From the NCBI RefSeq assembly GCF_000372465.1, contig NZ_AQUZ01000082.1, positions 1-34,304 of the forward strand: a stretch of 34,304 bases of DNA. Direction: 5' to 3'. Each line of letters opens with the position of its first letter. Within the stretch, counting starts at the first letter, position 1. The notes beneath the pieces were generated by a model that saw nothing but the letters and a program-made list of their open reading frames with translations, had not been told where the DNA came from and did no database searches. Both the position numbers and the translations under genes were made by a program. Below are positions 1 through 7,169 of the stretch, piece by piece. Source of the stretch: Kribbella catacumbae DSM 19601. GTDB lineage: Bacteria; Actinomycetota; Actinomycetes; Propionibacteriales; Kribbellaceae.

Positions 1-1099
1 GCGGCGCGTCTTGATCCGCCTCGTGGTCCAGGTCGGGCTCGGCTTCCAGGTAGTCGTAGGGCGGCTCCGCGGCGAGCGCTCCAGCCAGGTCCTGCTCGGC
101 ATCCACGGAGGCGCGGGGCGGCTCGGTGGCGGACGCTTGGGGCGGGTCCTGCCCGGCGGCGGTGAAGCCGCGGGGTGGCTCGGTGGTGGACGCTTGCGGC
201 GGGTCCTGTTCGGCGGTGGTGGGGTTGTGGGGTGGTTCGGTGGTGGGTGTTGTGGGTGGGGTGTCGCGGGCTTCTGCGGGTTCTGCGGGTTGTGTGGTTG
301 GGGAGGTGGGTGTGGTGGGGTGGGTGGCGAGGTAGCGGGCTGCGGCGAGGAGTTCGTAGGCGGCGGGGTCGGCGATCCAGCCGATGGCTTTGGCGCGGCG
401 GGTTGGGAGTGGGTCGGGGTCGCCGAGCATGTGGAGGGCCCAGGCGAGGTCGTTGATGGTGGCGTCGAAGCGGATGACGGCGCCGGCGGGGGCTTTGACC
501 CAGATGGTTTTGGTGCCGTGGTCGTCGGAGGGCTGGACCCAGACGCCGTGTTCGCGGGCGCGTTCTTCGGCGGCTTGTCGGGCGGCTTCGGGGTCGGCTT
601 CCTTGATGACTGCTTCGACGATTTTGTGTAGCCGGTAGGCGGAGATGGTGTCGATCAGGGCGACGACGCGTTCGTCGACGAGTGCTGCTGCTTCGGCGGA
701 TAGTTTGAGGCAGGCGCGGGCGACGGCGCGGGCGCGCCAGACGATGGCTTGACCGTTGCTGGTTTTGGCCCAGATCCGGGGCAGCCGGTGGCGCAGCGCG
801 AGTGCTTCGCCGATGTAGGCGGCGGCGGCGCCGCTGGATATTTTCAGCAGGGCGCCGAACTCGGCTGGGGCGAACTCGGCGATCGGCGGGCAGCCGTCGC
901 CGCCGTACACGACGAGACGCTCGCCACCGCGCTGTCCGGAGGTCTTCTGGAAGGCGGGCGGCAGGATGGCGTGGAGGTCGGCGAAGTGCAGCGCTGCCTG
1001 GAGTTTGCCGAGCGCTGCCCGGTTTTCCTCCACGTCGAACTCGACCGCCGCGTCCAGTGTCGCGGCGGCGTCGAAGTCATCCCAGCCATCATCGAACAT
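1..1099 (-). CDS. DUF222 (13E12-type) HNH endonuclease family protein, 3' end outside window
   Basis: Open minus-strand frame of 366 codons from ATG 1099 running off the left edge without a stop. Residues about 15-230 look like a DUF222 domain: acidic start MFDDGWDDFDAAATLDA, then helical Ala-rich text with RLPRIWAKTSNGQ, RARAVARACLKLS and KAIGWIADPAAYELL. After about residue 250 comes a Pro/Thr-rich linker containing four 19-residue repeats. The HNH nuclease motif usual at the C-terminus would lie beyond the edge and is not seen. In mycobacteria this family includes DNA-damage-induced 13E12 genes. The start is supported by TAGAAT placed 7 bases upstream (leaderless geometry) and by a LexA-like box over the start codon. 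No Shine-Dalgarno sequence is visible. Family assignment is from recognition of DUF222 text; the nuclease activity is inferred. Confidence 0.8.
   Translation of the reverse strand, partial: MFDDGWDDFDAAATLDAAVEFDVEENRAALGKLQAALHFADLHAILPPAFQKTSGQRGGERLVVYGGDGCPPIAEFAPAEFGALLKISSGAAAAYIGEALALRHRLPRIWAKTSNGQAIVWRARAVARACLKLSAEAAALVDERVVALIDTISAYRLHKIVEAVIKEADPEAARQAAEERAREHGVWVQPSDDHGTKTIWVKAPAGAVIRFDATINDLAWALHMLGDPDPLPTRRAKAIGWIADPAAYELLAAARYLATHPTTPTSPTTQPAEPAEARDTPPTTPTTEPPHNPTTAEQDPPQASTTEPPRGFTAAGQDPPQASATEPPRASVDAEQDLAGALAAEPPYDYLEAEPDLDHEADQDAP
60..245 (-). repeat. 57-bp in-frame tandem repeat in the DUF222 gene
   Basis: Four tandem 19-residue units in the Pro/Thr-rich linker read TTEPPHNPTTAEQDPPQAS, TTEPPRGFTAAGQDPPQAS, ATEPPRASVDAEQDLAGAL and AAEPPYDYLEAEPDLDHEA. 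The first two are nearly identical and the later ones are increasingly diverged, as expected for stepwise duplication. The period is 57 bases, so the frame is kept. Confidence 0.8.
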
Positions 1100-1107
1100 G
1101 TCTTCGA
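1092..1107. promoter_or_regulatory. LexA (SOS) box over the DUF222 gene start
   Basis: TCGAACATGTCTTCGA matches the actinobacterial LexA palindrome TCGAAC-N4-GTTCGA at 11 of 12 defined positions. It covers the ATG (1097-1099) and abuts the -10 element, so bound LexA would block initiation. The 13E12/DUF222 family is a known damage-induced group in mycobacteria, which fits. Confidence 0.7.
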
Positions 1108-1112
1108 TTCTA
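1107..1112 (-). promoter_or_regulatory. -10 element TAGAAT for leaderless transcription
   Basis: On the minus strand TAGAAT is followed by 7 bases and then the ATG at 1099, so transcription would start at or next to the A of the start codon. No ribosome binding site is present. No good -35 is visible. Confidence 0.55.
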
Positions 1113-1158
1113 GCGCAGGCCAAGGCTCCCAACGAAATCGAGAACGGGCCGATATCCC

Positions 1159-1167
1159 TTATCCACA
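1159..1167 (+). promoter_or_regulatory. DnaA-box-like TTATCCACA
   Basis: Exact match to the classical DnaA box TTATNCACA, inside the imperfect palindrome 1157-1170 about 57 bases upstream of the DUF222 start. A related palindrome precedes the gene at the right edge. A single box is not an origin; a role is unproven. Confidence 0.3.
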
Positions 1168-1210
1168 AGGGGAAAGGATCACACTCGGAAGCCGCCAAAA
1201 GCGGGTATAC

Positions 1211-2503
1211 CTAGAGTCGGCCGGCTTTTTTCAGGGAAAGGTAGGTGTCGGCTAGGGCGGGGGCTATTTGGTCGGGGTTTTCGTCTACTACGGTGGCGCC
1301 GGCTCGGGTTAGGACGGCGGTTACTCGTTCGCGGTCCAGGCGGGTTCGGGCGGCTGAGGCTGCGCCGTAGATCTCGATCATGTCGGAGCGGGTGGACTCC
1401 ATCTCCGTGAGGCGGGGGTCGGCTACGGAGGCCAGGACTACGACGTGGCGGCGTAGGAGTGGGCCGATGACTGGCAGGAGCGACTCCTCGATCACTGCGG
1501 GGTCCAGGCCGGTTAGGAGTACTACGAGGGAGCGCTGGCCTAGGCGTTCGAGTACCTGGGAGACGACTACGCGGAAGTCGGTTTGGACGAGTTGGGCGTC
1601 TACGTTGGCCAGGGCGTTCACGAAGGACGGTAGGACGTCTTGTGGCGCCGGCCGGCGGACGTCGGCGCGGACCTCGGAATCGCAAGCCAGCAAGGAGACT
1701 CGGTCGCCCGCGCGGGTGGCCAGGGCTGCCAGCAACAGGGCTGCGTCCATCGCGTGGTCCAGACGAGGTGCGTCGCCGACTCGTCCGGCCGACATGCGGC
1801 CCGAGTCGATCACGATGGCCACCTGTCGGTCGCGCTCTGGCCGCCAGGTACGCAGTACGACGGTGTTGCGGCGGGCGGTGGCTCGCCAGTCGATGCTGCG
1901 GACGTCATCGCCCGGTACGTAGTCGCGCAGCGAGTCGAACTCGGTGCCCTGGCCCCTGACCATCAAGGCTGTTCGGCCATCGAGCTCACGCAGCCGCGCA
2001 AGCCGTGACGGCAGGTGCTTGCGGCTGTTGAACGGCGGCAGCGCCCGCACTGTCCACGGAACCTTGTGCGACCCCTGTCGCCCGGCAAACCCGAGCGGAC
2101 CGATCGACCGCACGGTCACGCGATCAGCATGCCGATCCCCACGCCTGGTAGGGACCAGATGCGTCGTCAGTCGCCGCCGCTCCCCGTTGGGCAGGTCGAG
2201 CTTGTGTGGCGGGTCCTGTACTCCGGCAGAGGGCGGCCACGCATCCCGCAGCAGCCCCTTGACCCGACGTCCCGGGTTGGCGACCAGCAGCGTCACCACA
2301 GCCGGCTGACCCAGCCGTACTGCGGTGTCGCCCTCACGGCTGAGCTGCAGCCGCCGGGGCGAGCCGGCCAGCAGTAGGTCGACCAGGCACACCAGCAACA
2401 CCACGGCGACCACCAAGCCGACCCCTGCCCACCTGGGCATCGCCAGGGCGACGAAGAGGACTCCCAGTCCGGCTAGTACGCCGGCCCGGCCAGTGAGGAC
2501 CAT
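1211..2503 (-). CDS. DUF58 domain-containing membrane protein
   Basis: 430 residues. Two hydrophobic segments lie near residues 5-21 and 25-46. The DUF58 signature follows at about 187-212 (GTEFDSLRDYVPGDDVRSID, then WRATARR), and a von Willebrand A-like fold begins at VAIVIDSGRMSAG (228-240). The metal-site motif DxSxS is degenerate here (DSGRM), as in some actinobacterial relatives, so metal binding is doubtful. I chose ATG 2503 over the longer frame from 2608 because it overlaps the moxR stop by one base (TGATG), giving translational coupling. DUF58 proteins pair with MoxR ATPases and are thought to act in envelope or protein-complex maturation. It is the last gene of a five-gene operon; the exact function is unknown. 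Confidence 0.9.
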   Translation of the reverse strand: MVLTGRAGVLAGLGVLFVALAMPRWAGVGLVVAVVLLVCLVDLLLAGSPRRLQLSREGDTAVRLGQPAVVTLLVANPGRRVKGLLRDAWPPSAGVQDPPHKLDLPNGERRRLTTHLVPTRRGDRHADRVTVRSIGPLGFAGRQGSHKVPWTVRALPPFNSRKHLPSRLARLRELDGRTALMVRGQGTEFDSLRDYVPGDDVRSIDWRATARRNTVVLRTWRPERDRQVAIVIDSGRMSAGRVGDAPRLDHAMDAALLLAALATRAGDRVSLLACDSEVRADVRRPAPQDVLPSFVNALANVDAQLVQTDFRVVVSQVLERLGQRSLVVLLTGLDPAVIEESLLPVIGPLLRRHVVVLASVADPRLTEMESTRSDMIEIYGAASAARTRLDRERVTAVLTRAGATVVDENPDQIAPALADTYLSLKKAGRL

Positions 2504-3477
2504 CAGCGTGGCACTGGCACCGTGGCCAGCACGCTTTCCAGTACTGCGTCCGCCGTGACACCTTCCAGCTCGGCCTCGGGCCGGATCTGCACCCGGTGCC
2601 GCAGGCAAGGACGCGCCATCGCCTTCACGTCATCGGGGATCACGTAGTCGCGTCCCGACAACCACGCCCACGCCCGAGCCACCGCAAGCAGCGCAGTAGC
2701 TCCACGAGGCGACACACCAAGCTGCAGCGAGGGCGACTGCCTAGTGGCCCGGCACAGATCCACTACGTAGGCCAACACGTCTTCCCGTACTGCGACCCGC
2801 CGTACTGCGGCCTGCCCAGCCAACAGGTCTTCCGGGCCGGCCACGGGACGCAGCCCGGCCGCAGCAAGGTCGCGCGGGTCGAACCCGTGCGCATGCCGGG
2901 CCAGTACTGCGATCTCCGCGTCGCGCGGCGGGATGTCCAGCGTCACCTTGAGCAGGAACCGGTCCAGCTGGGCCTCGGGCAACGGGTAGGTGCCCTCGTA
3001 CTCGATCGGGTTCTGGGTCGCGGCGACTACGAAAGGCACCGGCAGCATCCGGGGCTCGCCGTCGACGGTGACCTGCCGCTCCTCCATCGCCTCGAGCAGC
3101 GCGGCCTGCGTCTTCGGCGGCGTCCGGTTGATCTCGTCCGCGAGCAGGATGTTGGTGAACACCGGCCCCTTGCGGAACTCGAACTCGCTGGTCTTCGCGT
3201 CGTACACGAGTGACCCGGTGACATCGCCGGGCATCAGGTCGGGCGTGAACTGGACCCGCTTGGTCTCCAGCCGCATCGCCATCGACAGTGCTCGCACCAT
3301 CAGCGTCTTCGCCGTCCCCGGGACGCCCTCCAGCAGCACGTGGCCGCGGCAGAGCAGGGCGAGGACCAGTGCGGTCACGGCCGTCTCCTGGCCGACCACA
3401 GCCTTGCCGATCTCGTTCCGCAGCTCGACCAGAGCCTGCCTGGCCCGTTCGGGGGTGACCTCGGTAGCGGTCGTCAC
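2503..3477 (-). CDS. MoxR-family AAA+ ATPase
   Basis: 324 residues, a normal length for MoxR. Walker A is GVPGTAKT (51-58), Walker B ILLADE (110-115) and sensor 1 is in ATQNP (153-157, Asn156). The lid domain is at the C-terminus (SPRGATALLAVARAWAWLSG). It is a cytoplasmic chaperone-like ATPase thought to insert cofactors or remodel partner proteins, usually with a VWA/DUF58 partner, which is the next gene. The start ATG 3477 overlaps the upstream DUF4350 stop by 4 bases (ATGA), and its stop overlaps the DUF58 start by one base. The substrate is unknown. Confidence 0.95.
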   Translation of the reverse strand: MTTATEVTPERARQALVELRNEIGKAVVGQETAVTALVLALLCRGHVLLEGVPGTAKTLMVRALSMAMRLETKRVQFTPDLMPGDVTGSLVYDAKTSEFEFRKGPVFTNILLADEINRTPPKTQAALLEAMEERQVTVDGEPRMLPVPFVVAATQNPIEYEGTYPLPEAQLDRFLLKVTLDIPPRDAEIAVLARHAHGFDPRDLAAAGLRPVAGPEDLLAGQAAVRRVAVREDVLAYVVDLCRATRQSPSLQLGVSPRGATALLAVARAWAWLSGRDYVIPDDVKAMARPCLRHRVQIRPEAELEGVTADAVLESVLATVPVPR

Positions 3478-4619
3478 GGGTGTCGTACCTCCAGCGTCAG
3501 CACGTCTAGCTGATTGGACAAAAACATGAGGTCGGAGTCATCGGCCGGTGGTTGACCGTAGAGCAGTTCATAGAGCAGTACTGGATCCCGGCCGGTCCGG
3601 GCGGCGACTGTCGACACCACGGCGGTCGGGTCGGCTCTGCGCGGGATGCCGTGCGCCTTGTGGAGCTTGCCGAGGGCAGACTCGCGCAGAGCGGCCGCAG
3701 CTCGATCGCGAGCCCTGGAACGCCGGTAGAGCCTCGCCCGGCCTTCAGTGGTCTCCGCCGCGTGCACGATGACCGGCAGCGGCTCCGGCACGACCGGGCC
3801 GAGCCGACGACCACGCCAGATCGCTACGACGAAGGCAGCGAAGGCGAGCGCCCAGGCGATGTACCGGACGTCCGGTGGCACCAGCGGCGGCCCATCGGCC
3901 TTGTCCCCGTCGTCATAGCCGTCGGTCTCGTACTGCGGCAGATACCAGACCAGCTCCGGGTGCGTGCCGATCAGGTTGAGCGCGAGCGCTGCGTTGCCGT
4001 CGTCGGCCAGCTCGGCGTTGGTGAAGGTTCGTGTCGACCCCACCACGTCCACGATCTGGCCGCCCGTCTCGAGCCGGATGACTGTGTGGTTGATGCCGTC
4101 GCCGTAGCAGGCGATGGCCGAGTCGGGAGCGGAGTACGAGACACCGCTGACGGTCGCAGTACCGGCTTTGACGGCTGCGGGGAGGTCGCAGTCGGGGGAG
4201 CGGCTGTCCTTGGGCAGTGTCGAGCTCGCATCCAGTACGCCGGGGGCAACGACCTCTAGCGCTTTTGCACTGGGCCGGATGAGGACTATATGGCTCCAGC
4301 CGGCCCGGGCGATGTCCTGCCAGTCGGAACGGCTCAGTGACCCACCGGGAGCGACCAGTAGCGTCTTGCCCGCGGCGGAGTCGACGGCGGTCTGCAAGTC
4401 CTCGGTGCCCATCACGTCGACGCCATGGTTCTTCAGCAGAGCCGCGAGAGCCTTGGCGCCAGCCGGCTCGGCAGAGTCCGGGCTGAACGGCCCAGAGGTC
4501 CGGGCGGCTCCCGCGATGAGCAGAACCAGTACGCCGAGCACGACGACTCCAGTGGCCAACAGGGGCACCCGCAGCGCCCGCCAGGCCTCAGTGCCGCTCC
4601 GGCCGACCGCCGTACTCAC
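3474..4619 (-). CDS. DUF4350 domain-containing membrane protein
   Basis: 381 residues. One N-terminal membrane helix lies at about 19-38 (LLATGVVVLGVLVLLIAG). The extracytoplasmic DUF4350 region (about 45-225) opens with PFSPDSAEPAGAKALAALLK and carries GVDVMGTEDLQTAVD; it belongs to a glutamine-amidotransferase-like fold. A second helix is near 252-267 (YIAWALAFAAFVVAIW), followed by a basic cytoplasmic tail. The start overlaps the DUF4129 stop and the stop overlaps the moxR start, each by 4 bases. This gene is typically found between DUF4129 and moxR in actinobacteria. Function unknown; likely part of the same envelope complex. Confidence 0.88.
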   Translation of the reverse strand: MSTAVGRSGTEAWRALRVPLLATGVVVLGVLVLLIAGAARTSGPFSPDSAEPAGAKALAALLKNHGVDVMGTEDLQTAVDSAAGKTLLVAPGGSLSRSDWQDIARAGWSHIVLIRPSAKALEVVAPGVLDASSTLPKDSRSPDCDLPAAVKAGTATVSGVSYSAPDSAIACYGDGINHTVIRLETGGQIVDVVGSTRTFTNAELADDGNAALALNLIGTHPELVWYLPQYETDGYDDGDKADGPPLVPPDVRYIAWALAFAAFVVAIWRGRRLGPVVPEPLPVIVHAAETTEGRARLYRRSRARDRAAAALRESALGKLHKAHGIPRRADPTAVVSTVAARTGRDPVLLYELLYGQPPADDSDLMFLSNQLDVLTLEVRHP

Positions 4620-5254
4620 TCCTGCACCAACTGTCGCGTCGAAACGTGTCTGGCTGCGTCATCGGCCGCTACTACCTTGGCGTAGCGCTCCGCAGTACCA
4701 GGGCGGTTGCCGTAGACAACCTCCGTGAACATGAGTGCCGCAGGCTGCAGCGGCTCCCGCAGAGCCGGTACTACGCGTCCCGCATCCGCCACGGCCTCGT
4801 ACGCCGTACGCCCGGGGCGCTCGTCCAGCACCGTCCGCTCGGTGAGCTCCGCGACGCAAGCACGGAAGCGACTCCGCACCGCAGCCGTGTAGTCACCTTG
4901 TGCTGCCTCTGCTTCGGCCTGGGATCGGTATTCGGACGCACCGCGTGGTCTGCTGGTCTCGAAGACCGCCTGGCCCTTGGTGCCGCGCGTAGTTCGCAGT
5001 ACCCCGGCTCGCCAGAGGACCACGACCACCACCAGCACGATCAGGCCGACCAGCATGAACAGGCCCGCGTTGCCGTCCGGGGACTGGCCGGTCAAGCTCC
5101 TGAGCGTGTCCGAGATCCACTCCAGGACCTCGTTGACGACCCGGGAGACGATGTTGTCGCCGGCCTGGCCGTAGGCAGGCTTCGCCAGCTCCTTGGCGGC
5201 TTCCTGCGCGGCCTGGTCGCGAGTGATATCGATCGGTGGCTCGAGAAACATCAT
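4616..5254 (-). CDS. DUF4129 domain-containing membrane protein
   Basis: 212 residues from ATG 5254. An extracytoplasmic amphipathic stretch (VVNEVLEWISDTLRSL) is followed by one membrane helix (LFMLVGLIVLVVVVVLW, about 66-82) and a cytoplasmic DUF4129 domain (DYTAAVRSRFRACVAELTER, then TAYEAVADAG). I preferred ATG 5254 over the upstream ATG 5284 because it overlaps the previous stop as TGATG. DUF4129 domains resemble the C-terminal part of transglutaminase-like proteins that accompany MoxR/DUF58 systems; no catalytic role is evident. Confidence 0.88.
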   Translation of the reverse strand: MMFLEPPIDITRDQAAQEAAKELAKPAYGQAGDNIVSRVVNEVLEWISDTLRSLTGQSPDGNAGLFMLVGLIVLVVVVVLWRAGVLRTTRGTKGQAVFETSRPRGASEYRSQAEAEAAQGDYTAAVRSRFRACVAELTERTVLDERPGRTAYEAVADAGRVVPALREPLQPAALMFTEVVYGNRPGTAERYAKVVAADDAARHVSTRQLVQE

Positions 5255-6264
5255 CACCCTTGCCTGAGGACGGGACGCAGCCACAGGTCGAGCCCTTCGC
5301 GCCGAACCCGCAGATCCAGATAGATCAGCGCCTGGACCGCGGACATGAACGCAAGGCTGGCGATCAGAGTCAGGATGGTCGCCACCCCGGCCGCGACGCC
5401 CAGTACGACGGCGACGATGGTCGCGCTGGTCTCCTCGCTCCCGTCGGCCCAGGAGCCGAGGGTGGCGACCAGGGTGCCGATTCCGAACTGCAGCGCGTAG
5501 CTGACGATGTTCACCACCACCCCGCCGAACAGCAGGATGCCCAGGACCCGCCAGAACTTGCCCCGCACCAGTCGCCAGGACCGCCGCAGCGAGCCCCAGA
5601 TGCCAACCCTGGCAGGGATGTAGAGCCCGATGTCAGGGGCGTGCTTGCCCTCCATCAGGACCACGGTGCCGGCCAGTACCAGCCGGATCCCGAAGATGAG
5701 CACCAGCACGCCGCCGACCAGGATCAGCACGAAGGCGAGCAGCCCGGCGACCTCCGAGGAGATCAGCGCGTCCGCTCCGGCACCCACGCCGAAGACGGCC
5801 AGTCCCCAGCCGGCGATGATCACGACGAAGAAAAGGGACTGGACGGCACCGACGGCCGCGAGCGCCGGCAGCGACCGGCGTACCAGCCGGAGCAGTTCTC
5901 GCGGGCCGACCCGGTGGGCAAGCTGGCTGCGGACAGCCGCCAGGGCGATGACGCCCGACAGCATGCTCGACACCACAGCGAACAGGACCAGTTGCAGCCC
6001 GTACATGACCAGCATGGAGATGCCGGCCTGTTCGAACGGGGAGTCGGCGTTGAAGAAGCCGCTGATCCCGCCGGGCACGGTGAGCTGGGTCAACGCGGCC
6101 TGTACTGCGGCCAGCGCGATCCCGGCCAGCACCGGGAGGCCGAGCATGATCGCCTTGTTGTCGGAGATGGTCCGGGCGGCGTTGTCGAGCAGATCGGCCG
6201 GCAACCACGGCCGGAGCGGCTCGGAGTACTCCGAACTCTCGTAGACCCCGATGTCGTCGCGCAT
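5254..6264 (-). CDS. Multi-pass membrane protein, first gene of the MoxR/DUF58 operon
   Basis: 336 residues with a soluble N-terminus (MRDDIGVYESSEYSEPLRPW) and about six membrane helices, for example AIMLGLPVLAGIALAAVQAA, SMLVMYGLQLVLFAVVSSML, LLAFVLILVGGVLVLIFGI and TIVAVVLGVAAGVATILTLI. The layout resembles glycerophosphoryl-diester-phosphodiesterase-type membrane domains, but no enzyme domain is attached. I chose ATG 6264 over ATG 6324 because GGGAGGGGG lies just upstream. It is the promoter-proximal gene of the coupled operon and diverges from mtrA. Function unknown. Confidence 0.82.
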   Translation of the reverse strand: MRDDIGVYESSEYSEPLRPWLPADLLDNAARTISDNKAIMLGLPVLAGIALAAVQAALTQLTVPGGISGFFNADSPFEQAGISMLVMYGLQLVLFAVVSSMLSGVIALAAVRSQLAHRVGPRELLRLVRRSLPALAAVGAVQSLFFVVIIAGWGLAVFGVGAGADALISSEVAGLLAFVLILVGGVLVLIFGIRLVLAGTVVLMEGKHAPDIGLYIPARVGIWGSLRRSWRLVRGKFWRVLGILLFGGVVVNIVSYALQFGIGTLVATLGSWADGSEETSATIVAVVLGVAAGVATILTLIASLAFMSAVQALIYLDLRVRREGLDLWLRPVLRQG

Positions 6265-6383
6265 CCCGCCCCCTCCCGGCTCCTCGTGGGGTTGTCCCCG
6301 GCCCCTGCAGTGCACCATGATCACAGCCCGGGCGGGCCATACCGCCTATTAGTAGAGTCCCGCTCGGCGATCCGGCGTGTGCG

Positions 6384-6395
6384 TTCCCCGGGGAA
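6384..6395. promoter_or_regulatory. Perfect 12-bp palindrome in the mtrA/membrane-protein divergent region
   Basis: TTCCCCGGGGAA is fully self-complementary and lies in the 206-base gap between the divergent starts at 6264 and 6471. It could be an operator for either gene. I see no confident -35/-10 pair around it, so this is only a candidate site. Confidence 0.3.
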
Positions 6396-6470
6396 TGGGA
6401 CACTATCCGTAGTGCGAACGACCAGCGCCCGCTGGGCGCACTAGTGGATCCGGACCGGCAAGGAGCAGGC

Positions 6471-7169
6471 GTGGCAGAAGGTAACCGGACGATGCGGGGC
6501 CGAGTCCTCATCGTCGATGACGACACGGCGTTGTCCGAGATGCTCAGCATCGTGCTGCGCAACGAGGGCTACGACACCTACCTGGTCGCCACCGGCGACA
6601 AGGCGGTGCCTGCGTTCCGCGAGTTCAAGCCCGATCTGCTGCTGCTCGACCTGATGCTGCCGGGGATGGACGGGATCGACGTCTGCCGCGCGATCCGGGC
6701 CGAGTCCGGCGTACCGATCGTGATGCTGACCGCCAAGAGTGACACCGTGGACGTGGTGCTGGGCCTGGAGTCCGGCGCCGACGACTACGTGGTGAAGCCG
6801 TTCAAGCCCAAGGAGCTGGTGGCCCGGATCAGGGCCCGGCTGCGCCGGATGGACGAGCCCGGGCCGGAGTCGCTGACCATCGGCGACCTGACCATCGACG
6901 TGGCCGGGCACTCGGTCAAGCGCAGCGGTGAGACGATCCAGCTCACCCCGCTGGAGTTCGACCTGCTGGTCTGCCTGGCCTCCAAGCCCTGGCAGGTGTT
7001 CACCCGCGAGGTCCTGCTCGAGCAGGTCTGGGGCTACCGGCACGCGGCCGACACCCGGCTGGTCAACGTGCACGTCCAGCGGCTGCGGTCCAAGATCGAG
7101 AAGGACCCGGAGCACCCGGAGATCGTCGTGACGGTCCGTGGCGTGGGTTACAAGGCTGGTGCGGACTGA
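6471..7169 (+). CDS. mtrA: Response regulator MtrA (OmpR/PhoB family)
   Basis: 232 residues from GTG 6471. Receiver domain residues about 11-125: acidic pocket VDDD (15-18), phospho-acceptor Asp60 in LLLLDLMLPGMDG, Thr87 in MLTAK and Lys109 in VVKPF. The C-terminal winged helix (about 135-230) includes LTPLEFDLLVCLASKPWQVF and DTRLVNVHVQRLRSKIEKDP. GTG 6471 is chosen because AAGGAG (6460-6465) sits 5 bases upstream; ATG 6444 and ATG 6492 are alternatives. MtrA is the essential or growth-relevant actinobacterial regulator of cell-wall, division and replication genes and is phosphorylated by MtrB. It is the first gene of the mtrA-mtrB-lpqB operon. Confidence 0.95.
   Translation: MAEGNRTMRGRVLIVDDDTALSEMLSIVLRNEGYDTYLVATGDKAVPAFREFKPDLLLLDLMLPGMDGIDVCRAIRAESGVPIVMLTAKSDTVDVVLGLESGADDYVVKPFKPKELVARIRARLRRMDEPGPESLTIGDLTIDVAGHSVKRSGETIQLTPLEFDLLVCLASKPWQVFTREVLLEQVWGYRHAADTRLVNVHVQRLRSKIEKDPEHPEIVVTVRGVGYKAGAD

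Noticed and set aside
1211..2503. Broken metal site (DSGRM instead of DxSxS) in the DUF58 protein as a novelty
   Set aside because: Similar degenerate forms are, to my knowledge, common in actinobacterial DUF58 proteins.
5236..6444. 402-codon plus-strand frame opposite the membrane-protein gene
   Set aside because: Composition is Gln/Asp/His-rich antisense noise; the minus frame has membrane helices, coupling and a ribosome binding site.
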